64,000 bases of DNA, from the NCBI RefSeq assembly GCF_036785885.1, contig NC_092316.1, forward strand, positions 51,655,001 to 51,719,000, written 5' to 3'. Shown one piece after another: positions 38,513 to 50,180 of the stretch. The number at the start of each line of letters is the position of its first letter. Position 1 is the first letter of the stretch. The position numbers and the translations under genes are program-made. This DNA comes from Coffea arabica (lineage: Eukaryota > Streptophyta > Magnoliopsida > Gentianales > Rubiaceae). The notes below the pieces were generated by a model. The model ran no database searches and was not told the DNA's origin. It saw only the letters and a list, made by a program, of their open reading frames with translations.

Positions 38513-39218
38513 TGATAGGGTGAAACATCTTGAGAGAGTTTATCAAAGAGTCCAATATGTAAGTCAGGAACCCAACAAAAACTTAAACTATTAAGTCTTG
38601 GACCCTTACTTACATATTAACCGTTCTTTCTCTATCTCTCGAATCAATGTAGGACATAATCTTTTACTCATGAATATAACAAATCTCCCCTTTCATGAAT
38701 AACCCCTCACATTAAATCCAAATTTACAAGCCCTTCTTCAAATCCACTTTAATACTCAATACAAGTCCATTTTATCACTTAAGGTCACATCTTCGCTCAA
38801 ATATGAACCCACTCTTCTTCAATATCCAAACTGTATTCTGGACTCCTATCAACCTCTGGCTCCTTCATCTAACACCAACCGGATCCCCTACCAAACTCAT
38901 GGCACACTTGATCCAACACCAACTAAACTCCTTGGCACTTCGATCCATCATCAAGAAGAGAATTTTCACCGGTCCAATTCCGAAAAGAATCCATTTGCCA
39001 ATGAGTAGTCTAGTCTCACAATCTGAAACTCTGATACCAATTTGATAGGTAGAAACATTCGAGAGAATCCACCAAAAAATTCAATATGTAAATCATAAAT
39101 CCAACTCTGACCCAAAAATTTAAGTTATTAGGTTTTGGATTCTTACTTATATATTAACCGTTATTTCTTTATCTCTCGAACTAACGTGGGACGTAATCGT
39201 TTACTCATGAACCTGACA
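38513..39218 (-). mobile_element. Complete TRIM retrotransposon, 706 bp
   Basis: LTRs 38513-38681 (169 bp) and 39043-39218 (176 bp), TGATAGG...TAACA/TGACA on the plus strand. Perfect 5-bp target duplication ctttt (38508-38512, 39219-39223). In element orientation (minus), three bases after the 5' LTR comes tggtatcagag (RC of 39029-39039), an excellent initiator tRNA-Met primer-binding site. The polypurine tract gaaaggggagatt (RC of 38682-38694) abuts the 3' LTR. The 361-bp interior has no gag or pol. LTR divergence is substantial, so the insertion is old. Confidence 0.96.
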
Positions 39219-39875
39219 CTTTTCCCCGTAGAGTAATGGAAAAAGAAGTAGCGACGGCAAGTTGGCAACAGCCAGAAACGCTGGAACCTCGTTCTAAGAC
39301 CAGAGATGATCTAATTTTATTTTGTTTGTCATTACTTGTTAAATTGACACATTATTATGCAGTGAAATATGTAAGAAAAGCCACTTGATGTTTCAAAATA
39401 CGACTTGTCTGTTTCGATATTGAGCCCACCCCATTAATGCCTCGTCATCTGCTCCTTTATTTCTTTGTAAAATGACATGTCGACTGGTGTCAAAATAGAA
39501 AATGAACACACATTGTCAAGCTAGTCAGTGGAATAGACGTGAATATGAACTGAACTTTTGACTCGTGAGGAAACAGCTGCAATGATTAAACTTATCATTG
39601 TAGAGAAATAAATACTTGCGTTTAGAAATGATATTCTGATCCACCCCCGGCATTATGATAGTGATGGGAACAGCAGGTTTTCCTGATAAGAATCTCATTT
39701 TATTTTTATTCAAACACATAATAAATAGTTTGCTTGGCCCTAGATTGTTACTCGAGGAATCCTTGACTTAATTTGCAGTGTTATTTTTTTTTTTGTAATT
39801 GAATTATCGCATATTTAATTTTTGCATGAAATTGTAAGAGGTGCACAGGGGCTCCAACTTCAAGAATTTTGTTTA
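39219..39875. other. Intergenic region, nothing recognised
   Basis: No gene or bounded repeat that I can support. Confidence 0.5.
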
Positions 39876-40755
39876 GAGATAATTTCAGAAACCTCCTTGA
39901 GGTTTCTGACTATTTAACTTGCCTTCCTCTAGGTTTTTCAAATTATACTAACCTCCTGTAAGGTTAATTATTTTGTAACATTTAGGTCCAATCAATAATT
40001 AAAAAGTGATATTAGGAAAGAGATGATAACATGATTTCACCAAACCCCTCATCTACTTTAATTAATTTAATACCAACCCACACATTAAAAAAAACACTAA
40101 AATTTGATGTTTATCATTAGGGATCAAATCACATATAGTATTAAAAAATAGTGTATCATTTATATTTTTTTTACTTAATATAAGATCAAAATTACTCTTT
40201 CCAGTTACATGCTCGTTGGCAAACATGACCAATAAGAAATAATAAAAAAATTTGCAACCAAAATATTACATAAAACAAACTTTAACATCATAAATATTCT
40301 TGTCAATATGAAAATTAGTTGTTAAGATTTTTATGATATTAAAGTTTGCTATTTGTAATATTTTGGTTACAGACTATTTTGATTATTTATTGTTGATCAT
40401 GTTTGACAATGAATTTATAACTGAAAGAGCAATTTGAATTTTATATTAAATGAAATATATGAAATGATATACTATTTTTATGCCACATGTGATTTAATCC
40501 CGAATAAAAAAAAAACAAATTCTAGCATTTTCTTTAATGTTTAGATTAGAATTAGATTAATTAAACAATTTAGTAGATGAGAGGCAATGGTGAAATCATA
40601 TTATCTTCTTTCTCCTAAAATCACTTTTTAATTGTTGGTTGGATCTAAAGGCTACAGGATAATAAATCTCAAGAAAAGTTAGTATAATTTTTAGAACTTG
40701 AAGGCAGGCAAGCGAAATAGTCAGAAACCTCAAGGGAGCTTTCTGAAATTATCCC
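39876..40755. mobile_element. Foldback Mutator-like element, 880 bp
   Basis: Same terminal family as 26027-27191 (gagataatttcagaaacctc / gggataatttcagaaagctc). Target duplication ttttgttta / ttctgttta, 8 of 9. Nearly the whole element is one inverted repeat: blocks such as catgatttcacca, gggat(c/t)aaatcacat, aaccaaaatattaca and catcataaa on the left recur reversed on the right. The centre is near 40318 and the arms are about 430 bp. No ORF. A transcript would form a long imperfect hairpin. Confidence 0.88.
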
Positions 40756-41709
40756 TTCTGTTTAAGATGTGTAGGCAAATAAATTTTAGACATATACCCG
40801 TATATTTTGGAATAATCACATTATTGATCTTCGGCTCTAAAAAAACATACCCTGCTTCATTATGGTTTATTATTTAATGAAAACAATCCTCAAAGTTTTT
40901 TTTTTCGAATTTTGTTGTGAGAGGAGAGGGAAAACAATCCTCAAAGTTTATATATTATGTTACCTAAAAAAAGTTTATATATTATGTTATTTGATAAACC
41001 TTCCCTGACCATGACATTATTAATTAGTTTAACCTTTGATCGAATATAGATCCTTGCTCAATTAGAACAAAATGAATTAAAGTTATAAATTAGGTTAAAG
41101 ATTTGGTAAATTTTTTCTGCACTAGGATTTTATGTATTAGCGGGTTTAATACGTAGTCAGTATAGAATAGATTAATCTCTTTAATGCTTCTTTTAAGATG
41201 AGGAAGTCACATCTTCTAAAGATATAGAATTCAAGTTCGAACGATTAATTGTAAAGATTTTACAAGCAGGTAAATGTAAGTCAAAAAGTCAAAAGAAGAT
41301 GTTTCTACAATTATGGTAAACACCTAAAAAGGCCATTAAATATGGTATTGCTCATGCGGCCATATCTACATATGCATGCATGTGCATTTTCATTTGTGAA
41401 ACTAATGACAATGAAAGAAGAGATGATTTTTGTCCCTAACCAATTATCAGGCTGGAAACAGCGAAATTGGACACCACATTTACGTGCTTGTCCATTAGGA
41501 CGTCTGCTGACACATAATACGATAGTGATTCCACATATATTGATACTACTCTCCGGTTAGAAGGTTACCTCCACAGAGATTGTGAAGCTCGTGGAAGTTT
41601 TAGCTCCCTTCCTAGCTTCATAATCGCTTTGACCACTATAGAGTTTGTAAAGCAAAAGAACACCAAATTTTTAGTGCAAGTAAAAGGCAGATTCCGACAA
41701 AAAAAAAAA
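40756..41709. other. 5' flank of the third NPF gene
   Basis: Intergenic. No clear TATA box close to the ATG. The ORF at 41342-41560 looks random. Confidence 0.4.
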
Positions 41710-43854
41710 ATGGGAATCAAATCACCAATGGATGATACTAAGTTGAAGGAGAATGATAGTGGTGTCGAGAAGGATGAAGTCAACTACAGAGGAATCAAAG
41801 CTATGCCTTTCATCATAGGTAACAAATTTATATGTGACTTGTACATAGAATTTTGCGAACTTTGTCAGCAACGGTATTAAGCATGTGAGTTTTGCAGGAA
41901 ATGAAACGTTCGAGAAGCTGGGAACAGTCGGAACTATATCTAATATGTTGGTGTATCTGACGACTGTCTTTAACATGAGTACTATTGGTGCAACAAATCT
42001 CATTAACATCTTCTATGGTACCTGCAATTTTGGTACCTTGATTGGAGCTTTCTTCTCAGACACATACTTCGGCCGATACAACACTATAGGTTTTGCTTCA
42101 GTAGCTTCCGTCTTGGTAAAATTTCTACCATTGATCTTAGTGTTTCCCAACTAACTGGAAAAGAAAATTTTGGGTTCTCTATGAAACTTTTTTATTTTAT
42201 ATCTGAATGCAAATAAGAACCTGATTGAAGATAATTTGTTGGAGAACTAGAATCTGATCCTTGGTTTTGATTCCCTTTTTGAAACACAGGGAATGCTCAT
42301 ATTGACGCTAACTGCAGCGATTCCTCAGTTGCATCCCTCTCCTTGCGGAACAGACAGCAGCAAATGTGTTGGACCGACGGCCGGGCAACTAACTTTCCTG
42401 TTGAGTGGATTCGGATTCCTAGTGATTGGAGCTAGTGGCATAAGACCATGTAATTTGGCCTTTGGTGCAGACCAGTTTAATCCCAATACAGAGTCCGGTA
42501 GAAGGGGAACCAATAGTTTCTTCAATTGGTATTACTTCACCTTTACATTTGCCGTGATGGTATCCTTAACAATCATTGTCTACGTGCAATCCAATATCAG
42601 TTGGGCTATCGGATTGGCAATTCCTGCATTCATGATGTTCTTATCCTGCACTGTCTTCTTCGTGGGTACGAGGATATATGTGATGGTACTGCCACAGGGC
42701 AGTCCCTTGACTAGCGTCGTACAAGTGATTGTTGCTGCAAGCAAAAAGAGGAAATTGGCTTTGCCGGATCAACCACAGAAGTCTCTCTTTGATTTCATGT
42801 CTCCCAATTCAATCAACTCTAAGCTTCCTTACACAGATCAGTTCGGGTATTGACTTTAAGACACTCAAATTCTGATTAATCTTTTGTGTGTTAACACTTG
42901 AAGCATAGTTTCAAACTAAAACTAATTGAGTGGAAATACTAATTCAGGTTCCTGAACAAAGCAGCAATCATAACCCCTGAAGATCATATCAACGCGGATG
43001 GTTCAGCACACAATCCATGGAGGCTTTGCAGCATCCAGCAGGTGGAAGAAGTGAAATGCATAGTCAGTGTGGTTCCCATATGGATTGCTGGAATTATATA
43101 CTATATAGTTCTGAACTTGATGCAGACTTATGCAGTTTTCCAGGCCATGCAAGCTGATAGACGCCTTGGAAATACCAGCTTCAAAATCCCAGCAGCATCT
43201 TACACAATTTTTCAGATGTTGAGCCTCACAGCATGGATTCCAATATATGATAGGATCATTGTTCCGTATCTTCGTAAAATCACCAATAAAGAAGACGGTA
43301 TAACTGTCCTCCAAAAGATGGGTGTTGGCATGGTAATTGCAGTGGCTACCATGGTGGCATCTGCTCTAGTGGAAAACTGGAGAAGAACTGTGGCTCTTAC
43401 TAAGTCAACCATAGGAGTCGTAGCGCAAAAAGGCAGCATTTCTTCCTTGAGTGCTTTTTGGTTAATCCCTCAAATGGCACTAGCAGGGCTTTCAGAAGCA
43501 TTTACCATCGTTGCTCAAATTGAATTTTTCTATAAGCAGTTCCCCGAGAGCATGAGAAGTTTTGGAGGGTCATTTTTGTTTTGTGGTGTTGCAATATGTA
43601 GTTATTTTAGCAGCTTCATGATATCAATAGTCCACAAAGGGACCAGAAATGCATCCGGAGTAGACTGGTTGGCTGAAGATCTCAACAACGGAAGATTGGA
43701 TTACTTCTATTACCTGGTTACTGCTTTGGAAGTTCTCAATCTAGGATACTTTCTAATTTGTGCTAAGTGGTACAAGTACAAAGGAACACAAGGCAAGAGC
43801 AATAATGGTGATGTTGCCATGGAAGATTTAAGCTCCAGAGCACATATGGTTTAA
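41710..43854 (+). CDS. NRT1/PTR family transporter, NPF2-like (paralogue 3)
   Basis: Four exons: 41710-41818, 41898-42115, 42290-42846 and 42948-43854, all GT/AG with clean phases, giving 596 residues. MFS proton-coupled importer with about 12 membrane helices. Starts MGIKSPMDDTKLKEN. First-helix signature GNETFEKLGTVG is an intact Exx[63 protein letters not shown] and [18 protein letters not shown] are the family marks of NPF2 proteins (the nitrate NRT1.6/1.7 and glucosinolate-carrier GTR group). Exon lengths 2-4 equal those of the gene at 23566-25758, so the two arose by duplication, now separated by 16 kb of mobile DNA. Very short first and last introns (79 and 101 bp). No lesion. Substrate not determinable. 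Confidence 0.95.
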
Positions 43855-45594
43855 TCCAATTTCTGCAATCTGATTGATGTCATATGTGGTCTCAAGAAGC
43901 AGCTACTTACTCCTCCCCATGTCCCCACCTAAACACAACAGTTTAACTAAGAATAATATTACAAAAGAAAACAAGGGTTTAAGAGGGGACAGAATGGCTA
44001 ATGTACTAAGGATAGTCTCTCTTTCTTTTTTTTTAGCAGCAATCCATTCACAACTCTCCGCTGGAACAGTCACCGTATATTACTTCATCACTATGGCAAA
44101 CACCAATAATCAAAAAACATTAACTTGTCACCAAAAAAAAAAAAAAAAATTTGTTAGTAGGTTTTGCACTTAAATATTAGCCATGTTGATGCGAAAAAGT
44201 GACCTATGATATGCATATTTGTTCTTTGTCTATGATTGAATCTACAACAGGTTGATGCTTGTTTCTCTAGTAACTCCGAATTTTTGAGTTAATAAAGATC
44301 TTATAAGAGTAATATATACAGAGATGAACACTTAAAAGTTAAATCCCAAGAATTTTGGAAGCATAAATAGGAAATGAATGAATATGGGAACTAGAATCAC
44401 TACTAATCCTCTTCAGAAAATTTAAAAAAATAATTAAAAAAAAATGAATGAATCTATGGACTAACCTCTAATTGTCACGGGTAGTGCATGTCTTCCACCG
44501 GTAGTGCATGTCTTGATTGGTCAGGTGCACGAATTCGTGCAGACCTTGCCACAATTACACGATTATTGAAGATTGGATCCTACTGGCCCAAAAAATATCT
44601 AACTCTCCCAACAAATCAGCCTTCAACCAATCGGTAGGCTAAAAGTTTGTGGGCCTAACAAGTTAACCACACATCGTCAAAGGAAAACTTGGTACTTCCA
44701 TAATCCATTCTTTCTAAAGCCACGTTTCAGTTTGCGGTTTTTCCCCCCCTTCCCACTAAGCAGTCTTCAACTTTTGACTTTAGTTCTCAAACATCAAAGT
44801 GGGATATTTTGGTTCCTAAAATATAATGGCTGTCCTACTTTCGTCTCTAAAATATAAAAAAATATATCTCACTTTTTTTTAAAAAAAATGCCTATGCATT
44901 ATTTTTTCATTAATGATCAGAAAGAAGCTTTGCAAAAGAAGGAAATTCCTAATACATCAGAGTATACACACATTAAGCAAGAAACTTAATTCCTGAGGCA
45001 TTCCTGATCTAATCCCTATTGATTTGTCTCACTTAAATATAAAATCTCTCTCACTTCCATCAATGATTTTATTGAAATAGGAATTAAAATATCTCATTTT
45101 AAAGTTTAAAGGTCAAAATAGAAATTTAGGTACAGTTATAAAATGTGCAAAGTGGAAATGATCATTATCTAATATTACAACTTTGACATGACATTTCACT
45201 TTTTACCAAGCCATTTTGTTGGTGTCACAAGGGTTTTGCACTTAAACAAGACCTTCTGAAGATTATTTGGATTTTTTTTTTAATTTCATGGTGCATTGTT
45301 CAATTGACAACGCGATCGATATCTTCTAGATAATGCTGGCTTTAAAAGTTTTTTTTTAAGAGCATAACAAAAGCTTGTCGTTGTGAACTTTGACTAGGGA
45401 AAACAAACGTTAAAATGTCCACCTAGAATTCATGCTGCCTCAGGAACGCCTTTTTGACTAACAAATACTAACACTATTGTATCAAGTGACATGTAATCTA
45501 GAAGATTAGAGTACCAACAAATATTAAAGCCAGCGCATTTGACTTATGGTTGTGTGCACCTACACAACTAGTGGAGAAGATATTTAGTACTAGC
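43855..45594. other. 3' flank of NPF gene and intergenic DNA
   Basis: No further gene. At about 44770-45150, inverted stretches resembling the candidate MITE at 36942-37239 ('aaagtgggatattttggt' against its reversed counterpart) suggest another decayed element without clear ends. Confidence 0.4.
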
Positions 45595-45599
45595 ATACG

Positions 45600-46923
45600 T
45601 GATAGGGTGTTAATTGTTAGTAATTTTATTGTTAATTTTTCTCGTTGTTTTTGTCAAATATTGTTTTAATTGTTAACATATACTTATATTTGGTATTTGA
45701 GCTTATCTACAGGAAGTGGAACTAAAAAGTGTTAAAAAGAGGGATCTGCGGAGGATAAATTATCGACGCGTGGGGAGTTTCCAAAAGAAAATACAAGCCG
45801 GACTCCGTGGGGTGATACAAACGGATTTCCTACTTTTTTGCCGATGAAGAGTGGTCTTGTACTAGGAGTCTACTAGCAATAGGAAAGGAATTAAGAGGGA
45901 TCCTCGGCAGTGGGAATGCTGGAACTTTTTGTTTTTGTTTGTTTTTGCTCCTTATCCGGCAGGAGACCACGTAGGGATGCATGAGTCATTGTTTTTAGAT
46001 AGGACAGTTTTCATTCTTGTGGGGCAGGCCTCGTTTTGCTTTTTCTTGGTTTTCTTCTTTGCCGTCTCTTCTGTTAGGACGGGGGGAACAGAGCTTTGTC
46101 TTTGAGGATTACTTCTGCAATTTTGCATGGATTTCCTCCATGAAGATGAACTAACTCCTTTTTCTAGTCAAGGGTTAATTTGAAAATGCGATTCCAAATA
46201 TCAGTGAGATCGAATTATTTTACTTATTTCTGTTATTCATTGGTATTCGTACGTTTTCTGATTTAATTGCTTATGATTGTTTTGTTATTTGAATGTCAAG
46301 GGTCCGATATTCGAATTAATCTAATAATCTACTGTCATATTAATTGATTGAATCCATAATTGCTCAATTGGCTAATACCAGTGGTGATTAGCGTGATTAG
46401 TTTCATGTTAGGAAAACGTATGATCTAATTTAAACAAACCCTTATAGCGTGTTTGTTGGTTAGGTTTAAGCTTTTCTAATTATTAATGTAATCGAGGAAT
46501 TAAATCCTACGATCGTATCTAGGGTTGTTTCTTGGTTAGAAAAATAGTCAACGGTCGTACCTTGACTATCAATAAAGTAAGGAAAAGTTGGTTATCAGAG
46601 CTTGTTGATAGCTATAACTAATTTGGTAATGAGTAATTGAATTATCTTTGCATCGATGATCAGTTGAATGGACCGTGTCTGAAAAGTTGCACCTTTGGCT
46701 AGAATCGTATTGGCTATTGATTAATTCTTGTTTAATTCTATTAGTAGTTTCATTAGTTAGTTAATTAATTATTTTATATTCTCCAAAAATCCCTCATACT
46801 TCGGATTCTGGAAGAAACAAATTATCCCCAATCCCTGTGAATTCGACCCTACTCACTGCTACATACAAAATTTGTAATTTTCTTGAATAGTTAATTATTA
46901 TTGCACAGATTCGGCACCTGTCA
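45600..46923 (+). repeat. 5' LTR of the non-autonomous gypsy-like element
   Basis: Matches the 3' LTR throughout with scattered substitutions. The 3' copy starts TGGATAGG instead of TGATAGG. Confidence 0.93.
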
Positions 46924-47031
46924 ATTTTTGGTGCCGTTGTAAGGAACTGGTGCCTGATTAAATTGTTTATTTTTTAATTCATCTTGTTTTGATTTTTTTT
47001 TATTTTTCTCTTTTTTTTATGTATATAGTTT

Positions 47032-47951
47032 ATGGTTGCTAACATTCTGTATTTTGGTGATAGACTGGATTTTATTTCTAGAAGGGATTATGAGACTCGT
47101 TTTTTTCTAATGATCAATGGGCAGTTGCAAATTGTGAAACTTATTTTGCCTCAGATCATTTAACCGATATATGCCCTGCATTTCAAGATGGTCTAAGTGC
47201 TCCAATAGATACTTTTGAAAATTTTTCATCTCAATATCAAACGTGGTATGACTCTTATTCAAACCGGTATGATCAAGGATTGTGGGATGATTCCAATTTT
47301 AATTATGTGACCAGACCAATGGGTTTTCAACAACAAAAGTCTCAAGAAACGTCATCTACGTTAGGTATGTCTCTTAAAGAAATAATGGAATCACTAGCTA
47401 CTAACACATATCTATTTCAACAGGAGACACATTAATTTCAACAGAAAACACAAAGGATGATTAAAAAGATGGAAGAAGGAAGGCGTGAATTGGTATCTAT
47501 AATTAGTGAATTGATTTCTCCAATTTATATAGAATTGCCTTCACAAACCATCAATGACCTTAAAGAATATGAGAATACAATTATCCTGACAAATGATATG
47601 GAACTGCAAGAGTCTCAAGAAGAAGAATTTAAAGATGCAGTTGAAAAGGAAATTGGAGTGCAAGAAATGGGACCCCAATATCAAATGATTCAAGTAAATA
47701 AATCCAATGAACAATCTCCAAATGCGGTGATATCTCCTCCATTCCTTAATCAATATTCTTCTGACTTTTATTCTTTAATTCCTATTGGTGAGATTGAATT
47801 TATTATGCCAGACGATTTTGAGTTTTATGACAGGAATAAGTTAAAAGTCATGATAGCAAAATATCTCAAACTAATAAGTGCTCGTGATGGAGGAGTGAAT
47901 GAAGAATTAAGATTCTTGTTGACTTGTTTGGCGCCATCTACTAATCCATGA
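47032..47951 (+). pseudogene. Decayed gag (C-terminal half) of a Tat/Athila-type element
   Basis: The frame starts MVANILYFGDRLDF, shifts at a T run near 47100-47106, then reads SNDQWAVANCETYFASDH and on to 47951, with one in-frame TAA at 47433-47435. The piece C-x2-Y-x4-H-x4-C (CETYFASDHLTDIC) matches a retroviral-type zinc knuckle whose second Cys is Tyr. MESLATNTYLFQQET and the later ELPSQTINDLKEYEN follow the usual gag C-terminal arrangement of Athila/Tat elements. In intact relatives gag forms the virus-like particle. This copy is broken by frameshift, stop and loss of a zinc ligand. Confidence 0.75.
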
Positions 47952-48330
47952 AAAATCGTAGCTCGTGTGTTTAAGAATTACTCTATTTACGAGGGATACC
48001 AGGATACATAGAAAATGAAGCACTGAAACGAGTTATACGATTTTATCCTCCGTGAATAAACAGGGCAATGTCTAACCAAAAACGTTAAAGCAAGGCGCTA
48101 CTTGGAAGGCAATCCAAGTATTTTAATTGTGTTTTATTTCATATTCGTGTTCAAGATTAGTGGGTTTAAGTTCCTATTGACAAACAACCTATATTGTCAG
48201 TCATGGGTGTTTCTGTACAGTTTTATTCTGGGTTGGGAGCAAAAAAATTCGTGGGCAGAAGACTTCTGCCTTGTATTTGGCGCACATGGGCATTTGTAAA
48301 AAAGCTGGATGATCAGAAGACTGAGGTTTC

Positions 48331-49663
48331 CAAGGCGTGCCCACATCTTACAAGGGTACGTCAGGAGCGCTGTGCAAATTAGGGACTATCAGTTCCAAGG
48401 CGTGCCCACGCTTTGAAAGAATCTCTTTTGGACATTATTGGGACGCGATGGTCAAAAGACTATAACCTCCAAGGCATGCCCATGCCTTCCAACCTTAGCG
48501 ACAATGAAAGTCAAACGTGACCGGGACCCTCTCTAACCTTACTTTTCTACTGTTCTTTTTTTTTTATTATTTTATCTTGTCTTGTCTGGTCTTTTCTAGT
48601 CTCTTTTCAATTTCTTTTGTCTTATTTCTCAAGGTTTCGCCCCCCTGTCCGTCGCCGCTCTCCACCTTGCACCACCACCGCTCGCGACTCTCTCTCTCCT
48701 CCTCGCGCAGCTCATCAAGCAGCTTTCTTTGCTCATATTAGATTCCAACCACCTTATCGTCCTCCGTCTTAGTGTCACGCTGCATTCTCTTGGTAGTCAG
48801 GGAAGTTTCGTCTACTTTTATCCTTATACTTTATTTGTCTTTACTACATTGAGAACAATGCAGGTTTTAGGTGTGGGAGAGATGGCTTCCATTATTTCTT
48901 TAAAAAAAACACAAAACAAAAAAAATGAAAAAAAGAAAAGAAAATGAAAAAAAAAATGTAGTTAGTTGATTTCGTTAGTTCTACATTTGTTAACTACTAG
49001 AGTATGTTGCTATGATGGATTGCACAATCAGGGTGCACGGATATGTGGTCATATAAGCTAGCTATGCATTTTGCTTTTCGTTGGTAATATTGTTGAATGT
49101 TAAATATGCTGGACTTGACCCATTCTTGAAACTTTTGAGAGCTTTTGAGCCATGCACGAGCACATTATTCTTGTTTGCTTCATTTGTGTTGTTGAGTGGG
49201 TATCACACATGATATTGGCATTCTAGAACTTGTTATTTTATACATATCGATGCCACATTTTGTTGAACTGGATGCATTTGAAACGATAAGGACATTTAAG
49301 ATTTAACCTTCTTTAGCTTTCTACAAACTATGCCTTTATCTTGTTTTCCAATAGTGAACCAATTTGAGCTTTTATCCTTCTCCTTTGTTTGTTAGCTGTG
49401 TTTGATAACTCAGGACCTTTTTAGACTTTCTTGTTCAATCTTGTGTCGTTAAGAGATACCTGAATTTCATTGTTTGTGCAAGACAAATAAATCTATGGTC
49501 ACAAGTATTGTTAGAATAGAAGTTATATGGTGCTGTTTCTGTGCATCTAAGATCGAAAGAAAAGAGAAAAAAAGAAGAAAAAAAAAAGAGAAAAAAGAAA
49601 GGGAGAAATAGTCAATAAACTGGTGAATAGAAGACTCTGACTTACAGGGCGTGCCCACGCCTT
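48331..49663. repeat. Four scattered copies of a self-complementary ggcgtgcccacgcc motif
   Basis: Copies near 48331-48350, 48396-48415, 48471-48488 and 49646-49663 read aaggcgtgcccacgcctt or close variants (one aaggcatgcccatgcctt, which keeps the pairing by compensating changes). They lie in the non-coding interior of the LTR element. Confidence 0.85.
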
Positions 49664-50180
49664 GCAAGATGTTTCCCTTCATAAAAAAGAAAAAAGAGTT
49701 CTGGCACTTGCACAGTGGGAATAGCAAATGGAAACACCTTACTTGTGAAATTTCCCCGGTAAAGCGTTGTGGTTATATAGTGGATATCGGACATTCTCTT
49801 GACATATTGCACCCTATCTTTACCTTCTTATCCCGTCTTTTACCATAACCACATTCCAACCCTATTAAAGTCCCTTTGATTTGTGTATTTAGTTCACTTT
49901 TGAGTGGTGGAGATGTGATAAATGTGCAAATCTATGGTAATGCTATTCCGTGATATTGATTTGAGCGTTGTTAGTATCTATACATTTTCTTGAAAGTGAT
50001 AAGTATTACTGCTCATATTTTTCGAATAATCACCTGTCCGGTATGTTCTAACGTTGGCGACATTGTCAAGAATGCGGGATGCTTGTGTTAGTGTAGATCA
50101 CTACATAACCGTTGCTATCTTGATTGTGCTTCTGAGTTTCGAAATGCTTGAGAACAAGCATGATTTAGGTGTAGGGTAAA

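Noticed and set aside
38513..39218. Cassandra-type TRIM
   Set aside because: Cassandra LTRs carry a 5S rRNA-like sequence; none is visible in these LTRs.
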